This document shows, piece by piece, positions 34,251-42,421 of a stretch of 64,000 nucleotides of DNA (the stretch's first letter is position 1; each line of letters starts with the position of its first letter). The DNA lies in assembly GCF_009900765.1 (NCBI RefSeq), contig NZ_JAAABL010000017.1, positions 1 to 64,000 on the forward strand, in the 5' to 3' direction. Below the pieces are notes generated by a model that saw only the letters and a list, made by a program, of their open reading frames with translations, ran no database searches and was not told where the DNA came from. The position numbers and the translations under genes are program-made. This DNA is from Rhodovarius lipocyclicus (GTDB lineage: Bacteria > Pseudomonadota > Alphaproteobacteria > Acetobacterales > Acetobacteraceae).

Positions 34251-35246
34251 ATGTCCAAGATCGCGCGCCGCGGGCTGATCGCCCGGGCTGGCCTTGCTGT
34301 TCCCTTTCTGGCGGCGCCCCTGCTGGCGCGGGCCCAAGGTGGGGCGCCAGGATTTCCGAACGGCCCCATCCGGCTGATCGTGCCCTTCGCGCCCGGCGGC
34401 AGCACCGACCTGGTGGCCCGGCTGATCGCCACCCCCCTGGCGGAGCGGCTGGGTGTCGCCGTCACCATCGACAACCGCGCGGGGGCCGGGGCCACGGTGG
34501 GCAGCATCGCCGCCATGCAGGCCAACCCCGATGGCCAGACCCTGCTGATGAGCAACATCGCCAGCCAGGCGATCGCGCCCTTCCTGTATCCGGGCCTGCG
34601 TTACGATGTGATGCGGGATTTCACGCATATCGCCATGGTCACCACCAACCCCTCGGTGTTCGTGGCCAATAAGGATTGCGGCATCCGCACCATGGCGGAC
34701 CTGGCGCGCATCCACCGCGCGAGCGCGGAGGGGCTGGACATGGCCAGCTCCGGCGTGGGTTCATCCAATCATATGCTGATTGTCATGCTGGGCCAGCTGC
34801 TGGGCAAGACGGTCAACCACATCCCCTTCCGCGGCGCGGGGCCGGCCATGACCGCCGTGATCGCGGGCCAGGTGCCGATGATGAGCGACAGCCTGCCATC
34901 CTCCGCCGCCTATCTGCGCCAGGGGGTGGTGAATGCCATCGGCATGGCGAGTCCCGAGCGCCATCCGCTGTTCCCGGATGTGCCGACGCTGCGCGAACAG
35001 GGCTTCGACCTGGCCAGCACCAGCTGGTTCGGACTTTCCGGCCCGGCCGGAATGCACGCGGCGGTAGTGGAGCGTTTGAATCGGGAAGTGGGCGTGATCC
35101 TCTCCAACCCCGACGTTCAGCTTCGGTTCAGGGAACTCGGCGGCACGGCGCAGGCGATGCAGGCATCTGAATTCCAAGAATTTGTGCGGCGCGAGATGGA
35201 AAAGTGGGGTCCCGTGGTGCGCGCTTCGGGTGCCCGTGTGGAATAG
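34251..35246 (+). CDS. tctC: Bug/TctC-family tripartite tricarboxylate transporter substrate-binding protein
   Basis: The 331-aa periplasmic protein has a twin-arginine-like signal (IARRGLIARAGLAVPFLAAPLLARAQ) and the Bug fold: PIRLIVPFAPGGSTDLVARL (first substrate loop, SGGSTD-type), VTIDNRAGAGATVGSIAA, MASSGVGSSNHML, HIPFRGAGPAMTAVIAGQVPMM and a C-terminal LNREVGVILSNPDV. It delivers a small organic acid to the TctAB permease encoded downstream. GGGAG (34240 region) precedes the ATG. It is divergent from the M20/creatininase/PanE-like operon. The gap to tctB is 173 bp. Confidence 0.92.
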   Translation: MSKIARRGLIARAGLAVPFLAAPLLARAQGGAPGFPNGPIRLIVPFAPGGSTDLVARLIATPLAERLGVAVTIDNRAGAGATVGSIAAMQANPDGQTLLMSNIASQAIAPFLYPGLRYDVMRDFTHIAMVTTNPSVFVANKDCGIRTMADLARIHRASAEGLDMASSGVGSSNHMLIVMLGQLLGKTVNHIPFRGAGPAMTAVIAGQVPMMSDSLPSSAAYLRQGVVNAIGMASPERHPLFPDVPTLREQGFDLASTSWFGLSGPAGMHAAVVERLNREVGVILSNPDVQLRFRELGGTAQAMQASEFQEFVRREMEKWGPVVRASGARVE

Positions 35247-35419
35247 TCCTTGTAATGTTGCGGTGCAGCATGGGTTTCGGCAATCCTGTTGCGCTTGGGG
35301 CTGGACGCGCGCAAGACGATTTGCATGATGGCGCAAACCCGCTAAGCCCCGGCTGGCGCATCCCTAGTTTGCGGGATGTGCCTCCCCCGTGGGCTGGATG
35401 GTCTGGGAAAGGCTAGAGG

Positions 35420-36022
35420 ATGAAAATCAATCAACGGGACATCGCCTCAGGCGTGTTCCTGATCGTGGTTGCCGCGATCGGCTTGTGGCTCAACACCGAG
35501 CACACGATGGGAACGGCCCGCCGTATGGGCCCTGGTTACATGCCATGGCTGGTGTTCTGGCTGCAGATCGCGCTTGGCGCCGGCGCTGTGCTGGTCGGCC
35601 TGGCCAGCGGCCCCGAGAAGATGCCCCGCTGGAAGACCGACGAGATCGGCGCCTTCGTGGGCAGCCTGGTCGTGGGCTTCGCGGTGTGGTGGCTGCTCAG
35701 CGGCACCGAGGGCTTCCTGGGCACCGGCTACAACGCGCTCGGCGTGGGCATGCTGGCTGGCTTCCTGGTTCTGAGCATCTCGCCCGGCTGGCGCTTCCTC
35801 GGCATGATCTCGGCCTCCATGGCCATCTTCGCCCTGCTGCTGGAGCGGTTCGGCTTTTTCGCGGCGCTGGCGGGCATCATCATCTGCTCCTGCCTGCCGG
35901 AACGCGACCACACCAAGAGCCCGCTCGGCGTGCTCGGCCTGGTCGCCTTCCTGCTCGCGCTGTGCTGGTTCGTGTTCATCTACGAGCTGGATATCCGCGT
36001 GAACCTGTGGCCGACCGCCTGA
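35420..36022 (+). CDS. tctB: Tripartite tricarboxylate transporter small permease TctB
   Basis: The 200-aa membrane protein has four to five hydrophobic segments and the TctB pattern: N-terminal DIASGVFLIVVAAIGLWLNTEHTMGTARRMGPGYMPWLVFWL and a C-terminal GVLGLVAFLLALCWFVFIYELDI. It is the small subunit of the permease with TctA, which starts 10 bp downstream. An AGAGG site before the ATG supports the start. Confidence 0.9.
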   Translation: MKINQRDIASGVFLIVVAAIGLWLNTEHTMGTARRMGPGYMPWLVFWLQIALGAGAVLVGLASGPEKMPRWKTDEIGAFVGSLVVGFAVWWLLSGTEGFLGTGYNALGVGMLAGFLVLSISPGWRFLGMISASMAIFALLLERFGFFAALAGIIICSCLPERDHTKSPLGVLGLVAFLLALCWFVFIYELDIRVNLWPTA

Positions 36023-36032
36023 GGGAAATGAC

Positions 36033-37535
36033 ATGGAACTGCTTCTCAGCAACCTCGCGCACGGCTTCGGCGTCGCCGTCACCTTCACCAATCTGGGTGC
36101 GGCGCTCCTCGGTGCGCTGATCGGCACGGCGATCGGCGTGCTGCCGGGCATCGGCCCGGTGGCGACGATCTCGCTGCTGCTGCCGATCACCTTCGGCATG
36201 ACGGCGACCACCGCCATCATCATGCTCGCGGGCATCTTCTACGGCGCCCAGTACGGCGGCTCCACCACGGCCATCCTGCTCAACCTGCCCGGCGAAGTCT
36301 CCTCGGTCGTGACCACGCTCGAGGGCTACAAGATGGCCCGCAACGGGCGCGCGGGCGCGGCTCTCGCCACCTCGGCGATCGGCAGCTTCTTCGCGGGTTC
36401 CGTGGCCACCATCCTGGTCGCGGCCTCTGGCCCGCTGCTCACGCAGGTGGCGCTGTCCTTCGGCCCGGCCGACTACTTCTCCCTCATGCTGCTCGGCCTC
36501 ATCATCGCCTCGGTGCTGGCGCAGGGCTCGGTCATCAAGGCCATCGGCATGGTGGTGGTGGGCGTGGCGCTCGGCCTGGTCGGCACGGACGTGCAGACCG
36601 GCCAGCAGCGCTTCACCTTCGGCATCCCTGAACTGTCCGACGGCATCGGCTTCGTGCCGGTCGCCATGGGCATGTTCGGCATCGCCGAGATCGTGCTGAA
36701 CCTGGAACGCCCGGAAAGCCGCTCGGTGCTCTCGACCAAGGTCGGCAGCCTGTGGCTGACCCGCGAGGAGTTCCGCCGCGCCATCCCGCCCGTGCTGCGC
36801 GGTACCGTGATCGGCAGCTTCCTGGGCATCCTGCCCGGTGGCGGCGCGTCGCTCGCGGCCTTCGGCAGCTACATGATGGAGCGCAAGATCTCCAAGGGCC
36901 GCCACCAGTTCGGCAACGGCGCCATCGAGGGCGTGGCCGGTCCGGAATCCGCGAACAACGCGGCCGCCCAGACCAGCTTCATCCCGCTGCTGACGCTCGG
37001 CATCCCCTCCAACGCCGTGATGGCGCTGATGGTGGGCGCGCTGATCATCCAGGGCATCCAGCCCGGCCCCCGCATGGTGGAGGCCCAGCCGGACCTGTTC
37101 TGGGGCCTCATCGCCTCCATGTGGGTCGGCAACCTGATGCTGCTCGTGATCAACCTGCCGCTCATCGGCATGTGGGTCAGCCTGCTGAAGGTTCCCTACA
37201 AGTACATGTACCCGTCCATCCTGGTGTTCTGCTCCATCGGTGTGTACTCGCTGAACAACAACGTGTTCGACGTGTACATGACGATCGGGTTCTCCCTCTT
37301 CGGCTACCTCTGCAACAAGCTGCGCCTTGAGGCCGCTCCGTTGCTGATCGGCTTCGTGCTGGGCCCGATGATGGAAGAACACCTGCGCCGCGCCATGCTG
37401 CTTTCCCGCGGCGATGCGATGGTCTTCCTGCAGCGCCCGATCTCGGCCACGCTGCTGGGCATCGGCGCCGCCGCCCTGCTGGCGATGGCCCTGCCCTCGC
37501 TGCGCAAGGGCAAGGACGCCGCGCTGGCCGAATAA
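36033..37535 (+). CDS. tctA: Tripartite tricarboxylate transporter large permease TctA
   Basis: The 500-aa permease has about 11 membrane segments and the conserved TctA motifs: GALIGTAIGVLPGIGPVATISLLLPITFGM, FYGAQYGGSTTAILLNLPGE near the N-terminus and their repeat in the second half, IGSFLGILPGGGASLAAFGSYMMERK, with GVAGPESANNAAAQTSFIPLLTLGIPSNAVMALM. It forms the proton- or sodium-coupled channel of the TctCBA system in the inner membrane. A clear intrinsic terminator follows 25 bp after the stop, closing the operon. Confidence 0.95.
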   Translation: MELLLSNLAHGFGVAVTFTNLGAALLGALIGTAIGVLPGIGPVATISLLLPITFGMTATTAIIMLAGIFYGAQYGGSTTAILLNLPGEVSSVVTTLEGYKMARNGRAGAALATSAIGSFFAGSVATILVAASGPLLTQVALSFGPADYFSLMLLGLIIASVLAQGSVIKAIGMVVVGVALGLVGTDVQTGQQRFTFGIPELSDGIGFVPVAMGMFGIAEIVLNLERPESRSVLSTKVGSLWLTREEFRRAIPPVLRGTVIGSFLGILPGGGASLAAFGSYMMERKISKGRHQFGNGAIEGVAGPESANNAAAQTSFIPLLTLGIPSNAVMALMVGALIIQGIQPGPRMVEAQPDLFWGLIASMWVGNLMLLVINLPLIGMWVSLLKVPYKYMYPSILVFCSIGVYSLNNNVFDVYMTIGFSLFGYLCNKLRLEAAPLLIGFVLGPMMEEHLRRAMLLSRGDAMVFLQRPISATLLGIGAAALLAMALPSLRKGKDAALAE

Positions 37536-37560
37536 GGCCAGCCCGGAGGTTCACAATCAG

Positions 37561-37592
37561 CGCCTCGGAGGGCAACCTCCGGGGCGTTTTTC
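37561..37592 (+). terminator. Rho-independent terminator after tctA
   Basis: CGCC-T-CGGAGG pairs with CCTCCG-G-GGCG around a GCAA tetraloop and is followed directly by TTTTTC. The GNRA-like loop and the T run make this a strong intrinsic terminator. Confidence 0.85.
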
Positions 37593-37606
37593 ATTGGGGG
37601 GTTGGG

Positions 37607-38359
37607 ATGGATCTGCGGCTTCAGGGGCGCGTGGCGCTCGTCACCGGGGCGTCGGCCGGGTTGGGGCGCACCATCGCCCGCATCCTGGCCGAGGAAGGCT
37701 GCCGCCTGGCCATCCTGGGCCGCCGCCGCCCGCTGCTGGACAGCCTGGCCGCCGAGCTGCCCGCCACCGCCGAGACCCTGGTCATCGAGGAAGACATCAC
37801 CGACCCTACGGCCGCCGCGCGCATCCGCGATGCGGTGCTGGGCCGCTTCGGCTGCTGCGACATCCTGGTGAACAACGCCGGCGGCAGCCGCCCGCAGCCG
37901 GACCTGGGCGCGCCCGAGGTGTGGATGGAGGCGATGGAGCTGAACTTCCACGCCGGGCTGCGCATCACCCACGCCCTGGTCCCCGCGATGCAGGAACGCC
38001 AGTTCGGCCGCATCATCAACATCACGGGCCAGGACGAACCGCACAACGTGAACGCGGCCAACGCCCCCAACGGCGCCGTGCATATCTGGGCCAAGGCGCT
38101 GTCCCGCACCCTGGGGAAGGACGGCATCACGGTGAATTCCATCCCGCCCGGGCGCATCCATTCCGAGCAGATCGACAACCGCATCATGCCCACGCCCGAA
38201 GCGCAGCGCGCCTGGGCGGAAACCCAGGTGCCCGTCGGCTACATCGGCGACGCAGAAGACCTGGCGGTGCTGGTGGCCTTCCTCGCCTCGCCCCGCGCCC
38301 GCTACATCACCGGCCAGGTGGTGCACGTCGACGGCGGCACCCGGCGGTTCTCGCACTGA
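37607..38359 (+). CDS. SDR-family protein without the canonical catalytic Tyr and Lys
   Basis: The 250-aa protein has the SDR Rossmann elements TGASAGLG (about residues 13-20) and NNAGG (about 89-93), and a normal C-terminal FLASPRARYITGQVVHVDGG. Where active SDRs have YxxxK just before the GAVH helix, this one reads NAANAPNGAVH, so Ala151 and Asn155 occupy the expected Tyr and Lys positions; the Ser position is near NITG. A HxxxK (His159, Lys163) lies one turn later. The cofactor site is intact but classical chemistry is doubtful. It precedes the ring-hydroxylating oxygenase locus, where a dihydrodiol dehydrogenase would be expected. Confidence 0.8.
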   Translation: MDLRLQGRVALVTGASAGLGRTIARILAEEGCRLAILGRRRPLLDSLAAELPATAETLVIEEDITDPTAAARIRDAVLGRFGCCDILVNNAGGSRPQPDLGAPEVWMEAMELNFHAGLRITHALVPAMQERQFGRIINITGQDEPHNVNAANAPNGAVHIWAKALSRTLGKDGITVNSIPPGRIHSEQIDNRIMPTPEAQRAWAETQVPVGYIGDAEDLAVLVAFLASPRARYITGQVVHVDGGTRRFSH

Positions 38360-38375
38360 GGCAGGGTGGCGCCGC

Positions 38376-38390
38376 GGGGGCTTTGCCCCC
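38376..38390. repeat. GGGGGCTTTGCCCCC hairpin module
   Basis: A perfect inverted repeat of GGGGGC and GCCCCC with a TTT loop lies between the convergent SDR and ABM-like genes. The same module occurs at 19901 and in the two repeats at 42211-42415 and 46850-47095. No T run follows; it may act as a 3' end hairpin for both genes. Confidence 0.45.
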
Positions 38391-38403
38391 GGCCCCGGTG
38401 GCG

Positions 38404-38772
38404 CTACCCCGCCTTGTTCAGGATCTCCTCCGGCGTGGACGACACCACGTTCACGTAGCGCGGCTTGAAGGCTGCCGGGCCGCCTTCGATGTACTGGATG
38501 AATTCGGGCTTCATCGCCTTCAGCACCGGCAGGATGGCCGCGTGTTCCTCGATGCTGGCCCATTCCGCGATCAGGAAGAAGCGCGTCTTGTCCGTCGCGT
38601 CCTGGCACAGCACCCCATCCTTCCGCTGGGCGGGGGATTTGTGCATGGGGTTGTCGTCGCCGTAGTCGAACGCCTCGAACAGGCGGATGAATTCCTCCTG
38701 GAAGCCGTCCTTCACATGGAAGTCGTAGATGTGGAGAATGTTGCCGCGCTGGGCGAGCGGTTCCTGGGCCAT
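38404..38772 (-). CDS. ABM-like (antibiotic biosynthesis monooxygenase fold) protein
   Basis: The 122-aa protein fits a single dimeric alpha/beta-barrel domain: ILHIYDFHVKDGFQEEFIRLFEAF, RFFLIAEWASIEEHAAIL, then AMKPEFIQYIEG. The strand-helix pattern, size and the EW...EEHAA segment are like ABM or Dabb proteins, often oxygenases or isomerases of aromatic compounds, but the match is by pattern only. It is divergent from the fused oxygenase gene over 135 bp and convergent with the SDR. A role in the same aromatic pathway is likely from context. Confidence 0.6.
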   Translation of the reverse strand: MAQEPLAQRGNILHIYDFHVKDGFQEEFIRLFEAFDYGDDNPMHKSPAQRKDGVLCQDATDKTRFFLIAEWASIEEHAAILPVLKAMKPEFIQYIEGGPAAFKPRYVNVVSSTPEEILNKAG

Positions 38773-38811
38773 AGCGTTGCCTTTCTGCCATCCCGGTGTG
38801 CAATTAGAGGG

Positions 38812-38877
38812 TATACTGACGAATTGATCCGGCGCAATGCCTGTTGCGCGGGCATGGCGAAATCCTCAATATACTGA
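38812..38877. promoter_or_regulatory. Direct and inverted repeats in the divergent oxygenase promoter region
   Basis: TATACTGA occurs at 38812-38819 and again at 38870-38877, 58 bp apart in the same orientation. Between them GCGCAA-N6-TTGCGC (38832-38849) is a perfect inverted repeat. The region lies between the ABM-like gene and the oxygenase gene and is AT-richer than its surroundings, consistent with binding sites for a pathway regulator that is not encoded in the immediate vicinity. Confidence 0.45.
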
Positions 38878-38907
38878 GCATCTGGGGCTTCGATGGAGGG
38901 GCCGCGC

Positions 38908-41691
38908 ATGGCGTGGCAGATGGCGGCGCAAGCGTCCGCGCTGAATGAGGGGCAGGTGCTGGGCGTGCGGCTGGGCGAGACCGAGGTCGCGCTCTACCGG
39001 CTCGACGGGCAGGTCTTCGCCACCCATGGCGTCTGCACCCATGCGCTGGCCTTCATGAAGGATGGCTTCCTGGAGGATGGGCAGATCGAATGCCCGCTGC
39101 ACCAGGGCCGCTTCGACGTGCGCACGGGCCGCGCGCTCTGCGCCCCGCTCAGCCGCGACCTGCCGACCTATGCGGTGGAGCGGCGCGGGGCGGAGATCTG
39201 GGTGGATTTGGACCAGCCCGGCCAGGCCGCGCCCAGGCCCGCGCCCCAGCCCCTGGCCAGCGAAACCCGCCGCCTGGTGGTGGTGGGTGCCGGCCAGGCC
39301 GCGGCCGCCGCCATCCGCGCGGCGCGGGAGGCCGGTTTCGCCGGCCCCATCGCCCTGGTGGGCGAGGAACCGCATCTTCCCTACGAACGCCCGCCCCTGT
39401 CGAAGGAGGCGCTGCTCGACCCCGCAGCCGCCATCCCCGATTGCCTGGACCCCACGGCGCTGAACGTGGACCTGCATCTGGGCCTGCGGGTGGAGAGCGT
39501 CGGCGAGGGGCGCGTCACCCTCTCGGGTGGCGCGGTGCTGGAATACGATGCGCTGCTGCTGGCCACCGGCGGCCGGGCGCGGCGCCTGTCGGTGCCGGGC
39601 GCGAACCTGCCCGGCGTGTTCCACCTGCGCACGCGGGAGGACGCGGAGGACATCGCCCGCGCCCTGCGCCAGGCCCGGCGCGTGGTGGTGGTGGGCGGCG
39701 GCTTCATCGGGCTGGAACTGGCCTCGGCCGCGCGCCGGCTGGGCGTGGCCGTCACCCTGCTGGAACAGGCGCCCGAGCTGATGGCCCGCCTGCTGCCCGC
39801 CCCGATCGGCGCCGCCTTCCGCCATCTGGCCGAAAGCCACGGCGTGGAGGTGCGGCGCGGCCTGGCGGTGGAGGCCATCGCGCAGCATGGCCAGGCCCTG
39901 CTGGTCTCGACCGGCGAGGAGCATTTCGAAGCCGACGCCGTGCTGGTGGGGGTGGGGCTGGAGCCCGACACCGCCCTGGCCGCCACCGCCGGTTGCGCCC
40001 TGAAGGCCGGGGCCGTGGCGATCGACGAGGCGGGCCGCACCTCCATCCCCGGCATCTGGGCGGCGGGCGATTGCGCGGCCTATCCCACCGCCCTGCGCGG
40101 TGCCGCGCGCCGGCTGGAAAGCTGGCAATTCGCCGAGGATTCGGGGGCCGCCGCCGGGCGTTCCATCGCGGGCGCCGCGCCCCAGCCCCTGCGAAAGCCC
40201 TGGTTCTGGTCCGACCAGTTCGGGGTGAACATCCAGATGCTGGGCCTGCCCCTGGCCACAGACCGCGTGGCCCGCGCCGGCGCCTGTTTCCACACCGCCG
40301 ATGCCGCGGGCCAGCCCACCGCCATCATCGCCTTCAACGACGCGGCCGCCATCCGCGCCGCGCGCACCGCCCTGACCATCCCCGCCGAGGCCCGCTGGCT
40401 CGACCAGCCTGAGGAGGAACCGCCCATGGACACGCATGCGGAAAATCGCGGCATCACCCTCTCCCGCCGCTACGCCTGGCCCGCCGAGGGCCTGACCCGC
40501 ATCCCGGACTGGGTCTACACCGACCCCTGGATCTACGAGCGCGAGGTGGAGCGCATCTTCAAGGGCCGCAGCTGGAACTACGTGGCGCTCGAATCCGAGA
40601 TCCCGAATTCCGGCGACTATATCCGCAGCCATGTCGGGCCCACCCCCGTGGTGGTCTCGCGCGCCGAGGACGGCAGCATCAACGTCTTCGAGAACCGCTG
40701 CACCCACCGTGCCGCCGAGTTCTGCCGGGAGCTGAAGGGCAATGTCGCGGAATTCGTCTGCCCTTATCACCAGTGGACCTATGACCTGAAGGGCAACCTG
40801 CAGGGCGTGCCGTTCCGGCGCGGGGCCGCGGGCAAGGGCGGCATGCCGGCCGACTTCAAGGTGGAGGATCACGGCCCGCGCAAGCTGTCCGTCACCACCC
40901 ATCGCGGCGTGGTCTTCGCCAGCTATGCCGACGACATGGAAAGCTTGGCCGACTATCTGGGCCCCGAGGTGATGCGCGAGTTCGAGGCCACCTTCGACGG
41001 CCGCAAGCTGGTGATCCTGGGCCATTACCGCCACACCCTACCGGGCAACTGGAAGCTCTATCACGAGAACCTCAAGGACCCGTATCACGCGACCCTGCTG
41101 CACACCTTCCTGGTCGCCTTCGGCCTGCTGGTGGCGGGCAACCGCAGCCTGATGCTGGCCGATGCCAGCGGCCGGCATGGCGTGATGTGCTCGGCCAAAT
41201 CCGACCCGTCCAAGATCGCGGCGGAGGACAAGAAGGAAATGCGGGCCTTCCATGACGGCATGAAGCTGGAAGACCCGCGCATGATGGATTTCTTCGACGA
41301 GTTCGACAGCGAATGGTCCGTCACCATGTCCACCATCTGGCCGAACCTGATCGTCCAGCGGGAGATGAACACGCTGGGCATCCGCCAGATCGTGCCGACC
41401 GGCCCGAACGAGTTCATCATGAAATGGACCATGTTCGGTTTCGAGGGCGACACCCCCGAGATGACCGCCCACCGCCTGCGCCAGGGCAACCTGATGGGCC
41501 CCGCGGGCTTCCTGGGCCTGGAAGACAACGAAGCGATGAAGTTCGTCCAGGACGGCATGCTGCGCGTGCCGGACGGCGAGCACTATGTCGCGCTCGACCC
41601 CGCGACGCCGGAGGGCACCTCCGACACGCTCATTTCCGAATCCGCGATCCGCGCCATGTACCGCCATTGGCGCGAGGTGATGGGGCTCTGA
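38908..41691 (+). CDS. Single-frame Rieske ferredoxin / FAD reductase / Rieske oxygenase alpha subunit
   Basis: One uninterrupted frame of 927 codons encodes a whole ring-hydroxylating system. Residues 1-105: Rieske ferredoxin domain, ligands Cys43, His45, Cys62, His65. Residues about 120-500: ferredoxin reductase with FAD motif VVVGAGQAA (about 125-132), NAD motif VVVVGGGFIGLE (about 259-270) and IWAAGDCAAYPT. From Met507: oxygenase alpha subunit, with Rieske ligands at Cys92, His94, Cys112 and His115 of that part, and mononuclear iron motif NLKDPYHATLLH (Asp218, His221, His226). AGGAGG at 40412-40417 lies 8 nt before Met507 (ATG 40426), so the oxygenase may also be made alone. Start ATG 38908 follows GGAGG; ATG 38893 is an alternative. 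The beta subunit gene follows. A benzoate/anthranilate-type substrate is likely but not proven. Confidence 0.88.
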   Translation: MAWQMAAQASALNEGQVLGVRLGETEVALYRLDGQVFATHGVCTHALAFMKDGFLEDGQIECPLHQGRFDVRTGRALCAPLSRDLPTYAVERRGAEIWVDLDQPGQAAPRPAPQPLASETRRLVVVGAGQAAAAAIRAAREAGFAGPIALVGEEPHLPYERPPLSKEALLDPAAAIPDCLDPTALNVDLHLGLRVESVGEGRVTLSGGAVLEYDALLLATGGRARRLSVPGANLPGVFHLRTREDAEDIARALRQARRVVVVGGGFIGLELASAARRLGVAVTLLEQAPELMARLLPAPIGAAFRHLAESHGVEVRRGLAVEAIAQHGQALLVSTGEEHFEADAVLVGVGLEPDTALAATAGCALKAGAVAIDEAGRTSIPGIWAAGDCAAYPTALRGAARRLESWQFAEDSGAAAGRSIAGAAPQPLRKPWFWSDQFGVNIQMLGLPLATDRVARAGACFHTADAAGQPTAIIAFNDAAAIRAARTALTIPAEARWLDQPEEEPPMDTHAENRGITLSRRYAWPAEGLTRIPDWVYTDPWIYEREVERIFKGRSWNYVALESEIPNSGDYIRSHVGPTPVVVSRAEDGSINVFENRCTHRAAEFCRELKGNVAEFVCPYHQWTYDLKGNLQGVPFRRGAAGKGGMPADFKVEDHGPRKLSVTTHRGVVFASYADDMESLADYLGPEVMREFEATFDGRKLVILGHYRHTLPGNWKLYHENLKDPYHATLLHTFLVAFGLLVAGNRSLMLADASGRHGVMCSAKSDPSKIAAEDKKEMRAFHDGMKLEDPRMMDFFDEFDSEWSVTMSTIWPNLIVQREMNTLGIRQIVPTGPNEFIMKWTMFGFEGDTPEMTAHRLRQGNLMGPAGFLGLEDNEAMKFVQDGMLRVPDGEHYVALDPATPEGTSDTLISESAIRAMYRHWREVMGL

Positions 41692-41693
41692 CC

Positions 41694-42203
41694 ATGCCGG
41701 ACACGCTGACCCTGGACCCGCGCCTCTCGGCCCTGCTGCTGCGGGCGGAGGTGGACGCCTTCAACACCGCATACTGCGCGGCGCTGGACGCGCAGAAGCT
41801 GATGGAATGGACGGAATTCTTCACCGAGGACGCGTTCTATTCCGTCATCAGCCGGGAGAATTTCGACAGCGGCCTGCCCGTGGGCCTGATCCATTGCGAG
41901 GGCCGCGCGATGGTCAAGGACCGCGCCTTCGCCCTGCTGAAGACCGCGATGTTCGGGCCGCGCTACCTGCGGCACATGGTCTCCAACCTGGCGGTGGAAG
42001 CCCCCCGCGCGGATGGCAGCTTCGAGGCGCGGGCGAACTACATCGTGTTCGAAGTGCTGACCGACCGGCCCGATGCCCGCATCCTGCAGGTGGGCAGCTT
42101 CCTGGACGTGTTCCGGCGGGTGGATGGGGCGCTGAAACTGGCGTCGCGGCGCTGCGTGTACGATACGCTGCTGGTGCCGACGGCGCTGTGCATTCCCGTG
42201 TGA
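41694..42203 (+). CDS. Ring-hydroxylating dioxygenase beta subunit
   Basis: The 169-aa protein has the NTF2/SnoaL-like fold of oxygenase beta subunits: RAEVDAFNTAYCAALDAQKLMEWTEFFTEDAFYSVI, then RYLRHMVSNLAVEAPRADGSFEARANYIVFEVLTD and the C-terminal RVDGALKLASRRCVYDT. It is a structural partner of the alpha subunit in an alpha3beta3 hexamer. It begins 2 bp after the fused gene's stop, so the ratio of fusion protein and beta subunit is presumably set by coupling. A modular hairpin repeat starts just after the stop. Confidence 0.92.
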   Translation: MPDTLTLDPRLSALLLRAEVDAFNTAYCAALDAQKLMEWTEFFTEDAFYSVISRENFDSGLPVGLIHCEGRAMVKDRAFALLKTAMFGPRYLRHMVSNLAVEAPRADGSFEARANYIVFEVLTDRPDARILQVGSFLDVFRRVDGALKLASRRCVYDTLLVPTALCIPV

Positions 42204-42210
42204 GCAAGGA

Positions 42211-42415
42211 CGAGAGGGCGCTGCCCTCTCGTGCTCTCCCGCAAAGGGTTGTAGCAACCCTTTGAGCCCATGGATTGGCGCCATTTTCATTATAAATATC
42301 AATGGGAAGTGCCTTTCCAGGACCCGCGCCAAACTGATGGGGTCCAGGGGCCTTTCGGCTCCTGGCGGGTGTCCAGAGGGCAGAGCCCTCTGGTGGGGTC
42401 CGGGGGCAAAGCCCC
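42211..42415. repeat. Modular hairpin element with AT-rich core, copy 1 (core reversed)
   Basis: Order on the plus strand: hairpin CGAGAGGGC/GCCCTCTCG, hairpin CAAAGGGTTG/CAACCCTTTG (42242-42264), an AT-rich core of about 75 nt (42270-42346, containing CATTTTCATTATAAATATC), hairpin CCAGG...CCTGG, spacer GCGGGTGTC, hairpin CCAGAGGGC/GCCCTCTGG (42372-42392) and hairpin GGGGGC-AAA-GCCCCC (42401-42415). The core is the reverse complement of that in 46850-47095 with roughly 75-80 percent identity by eye. Confidence 0.8.
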
Positions 42416-42421
42416 CGCCTT

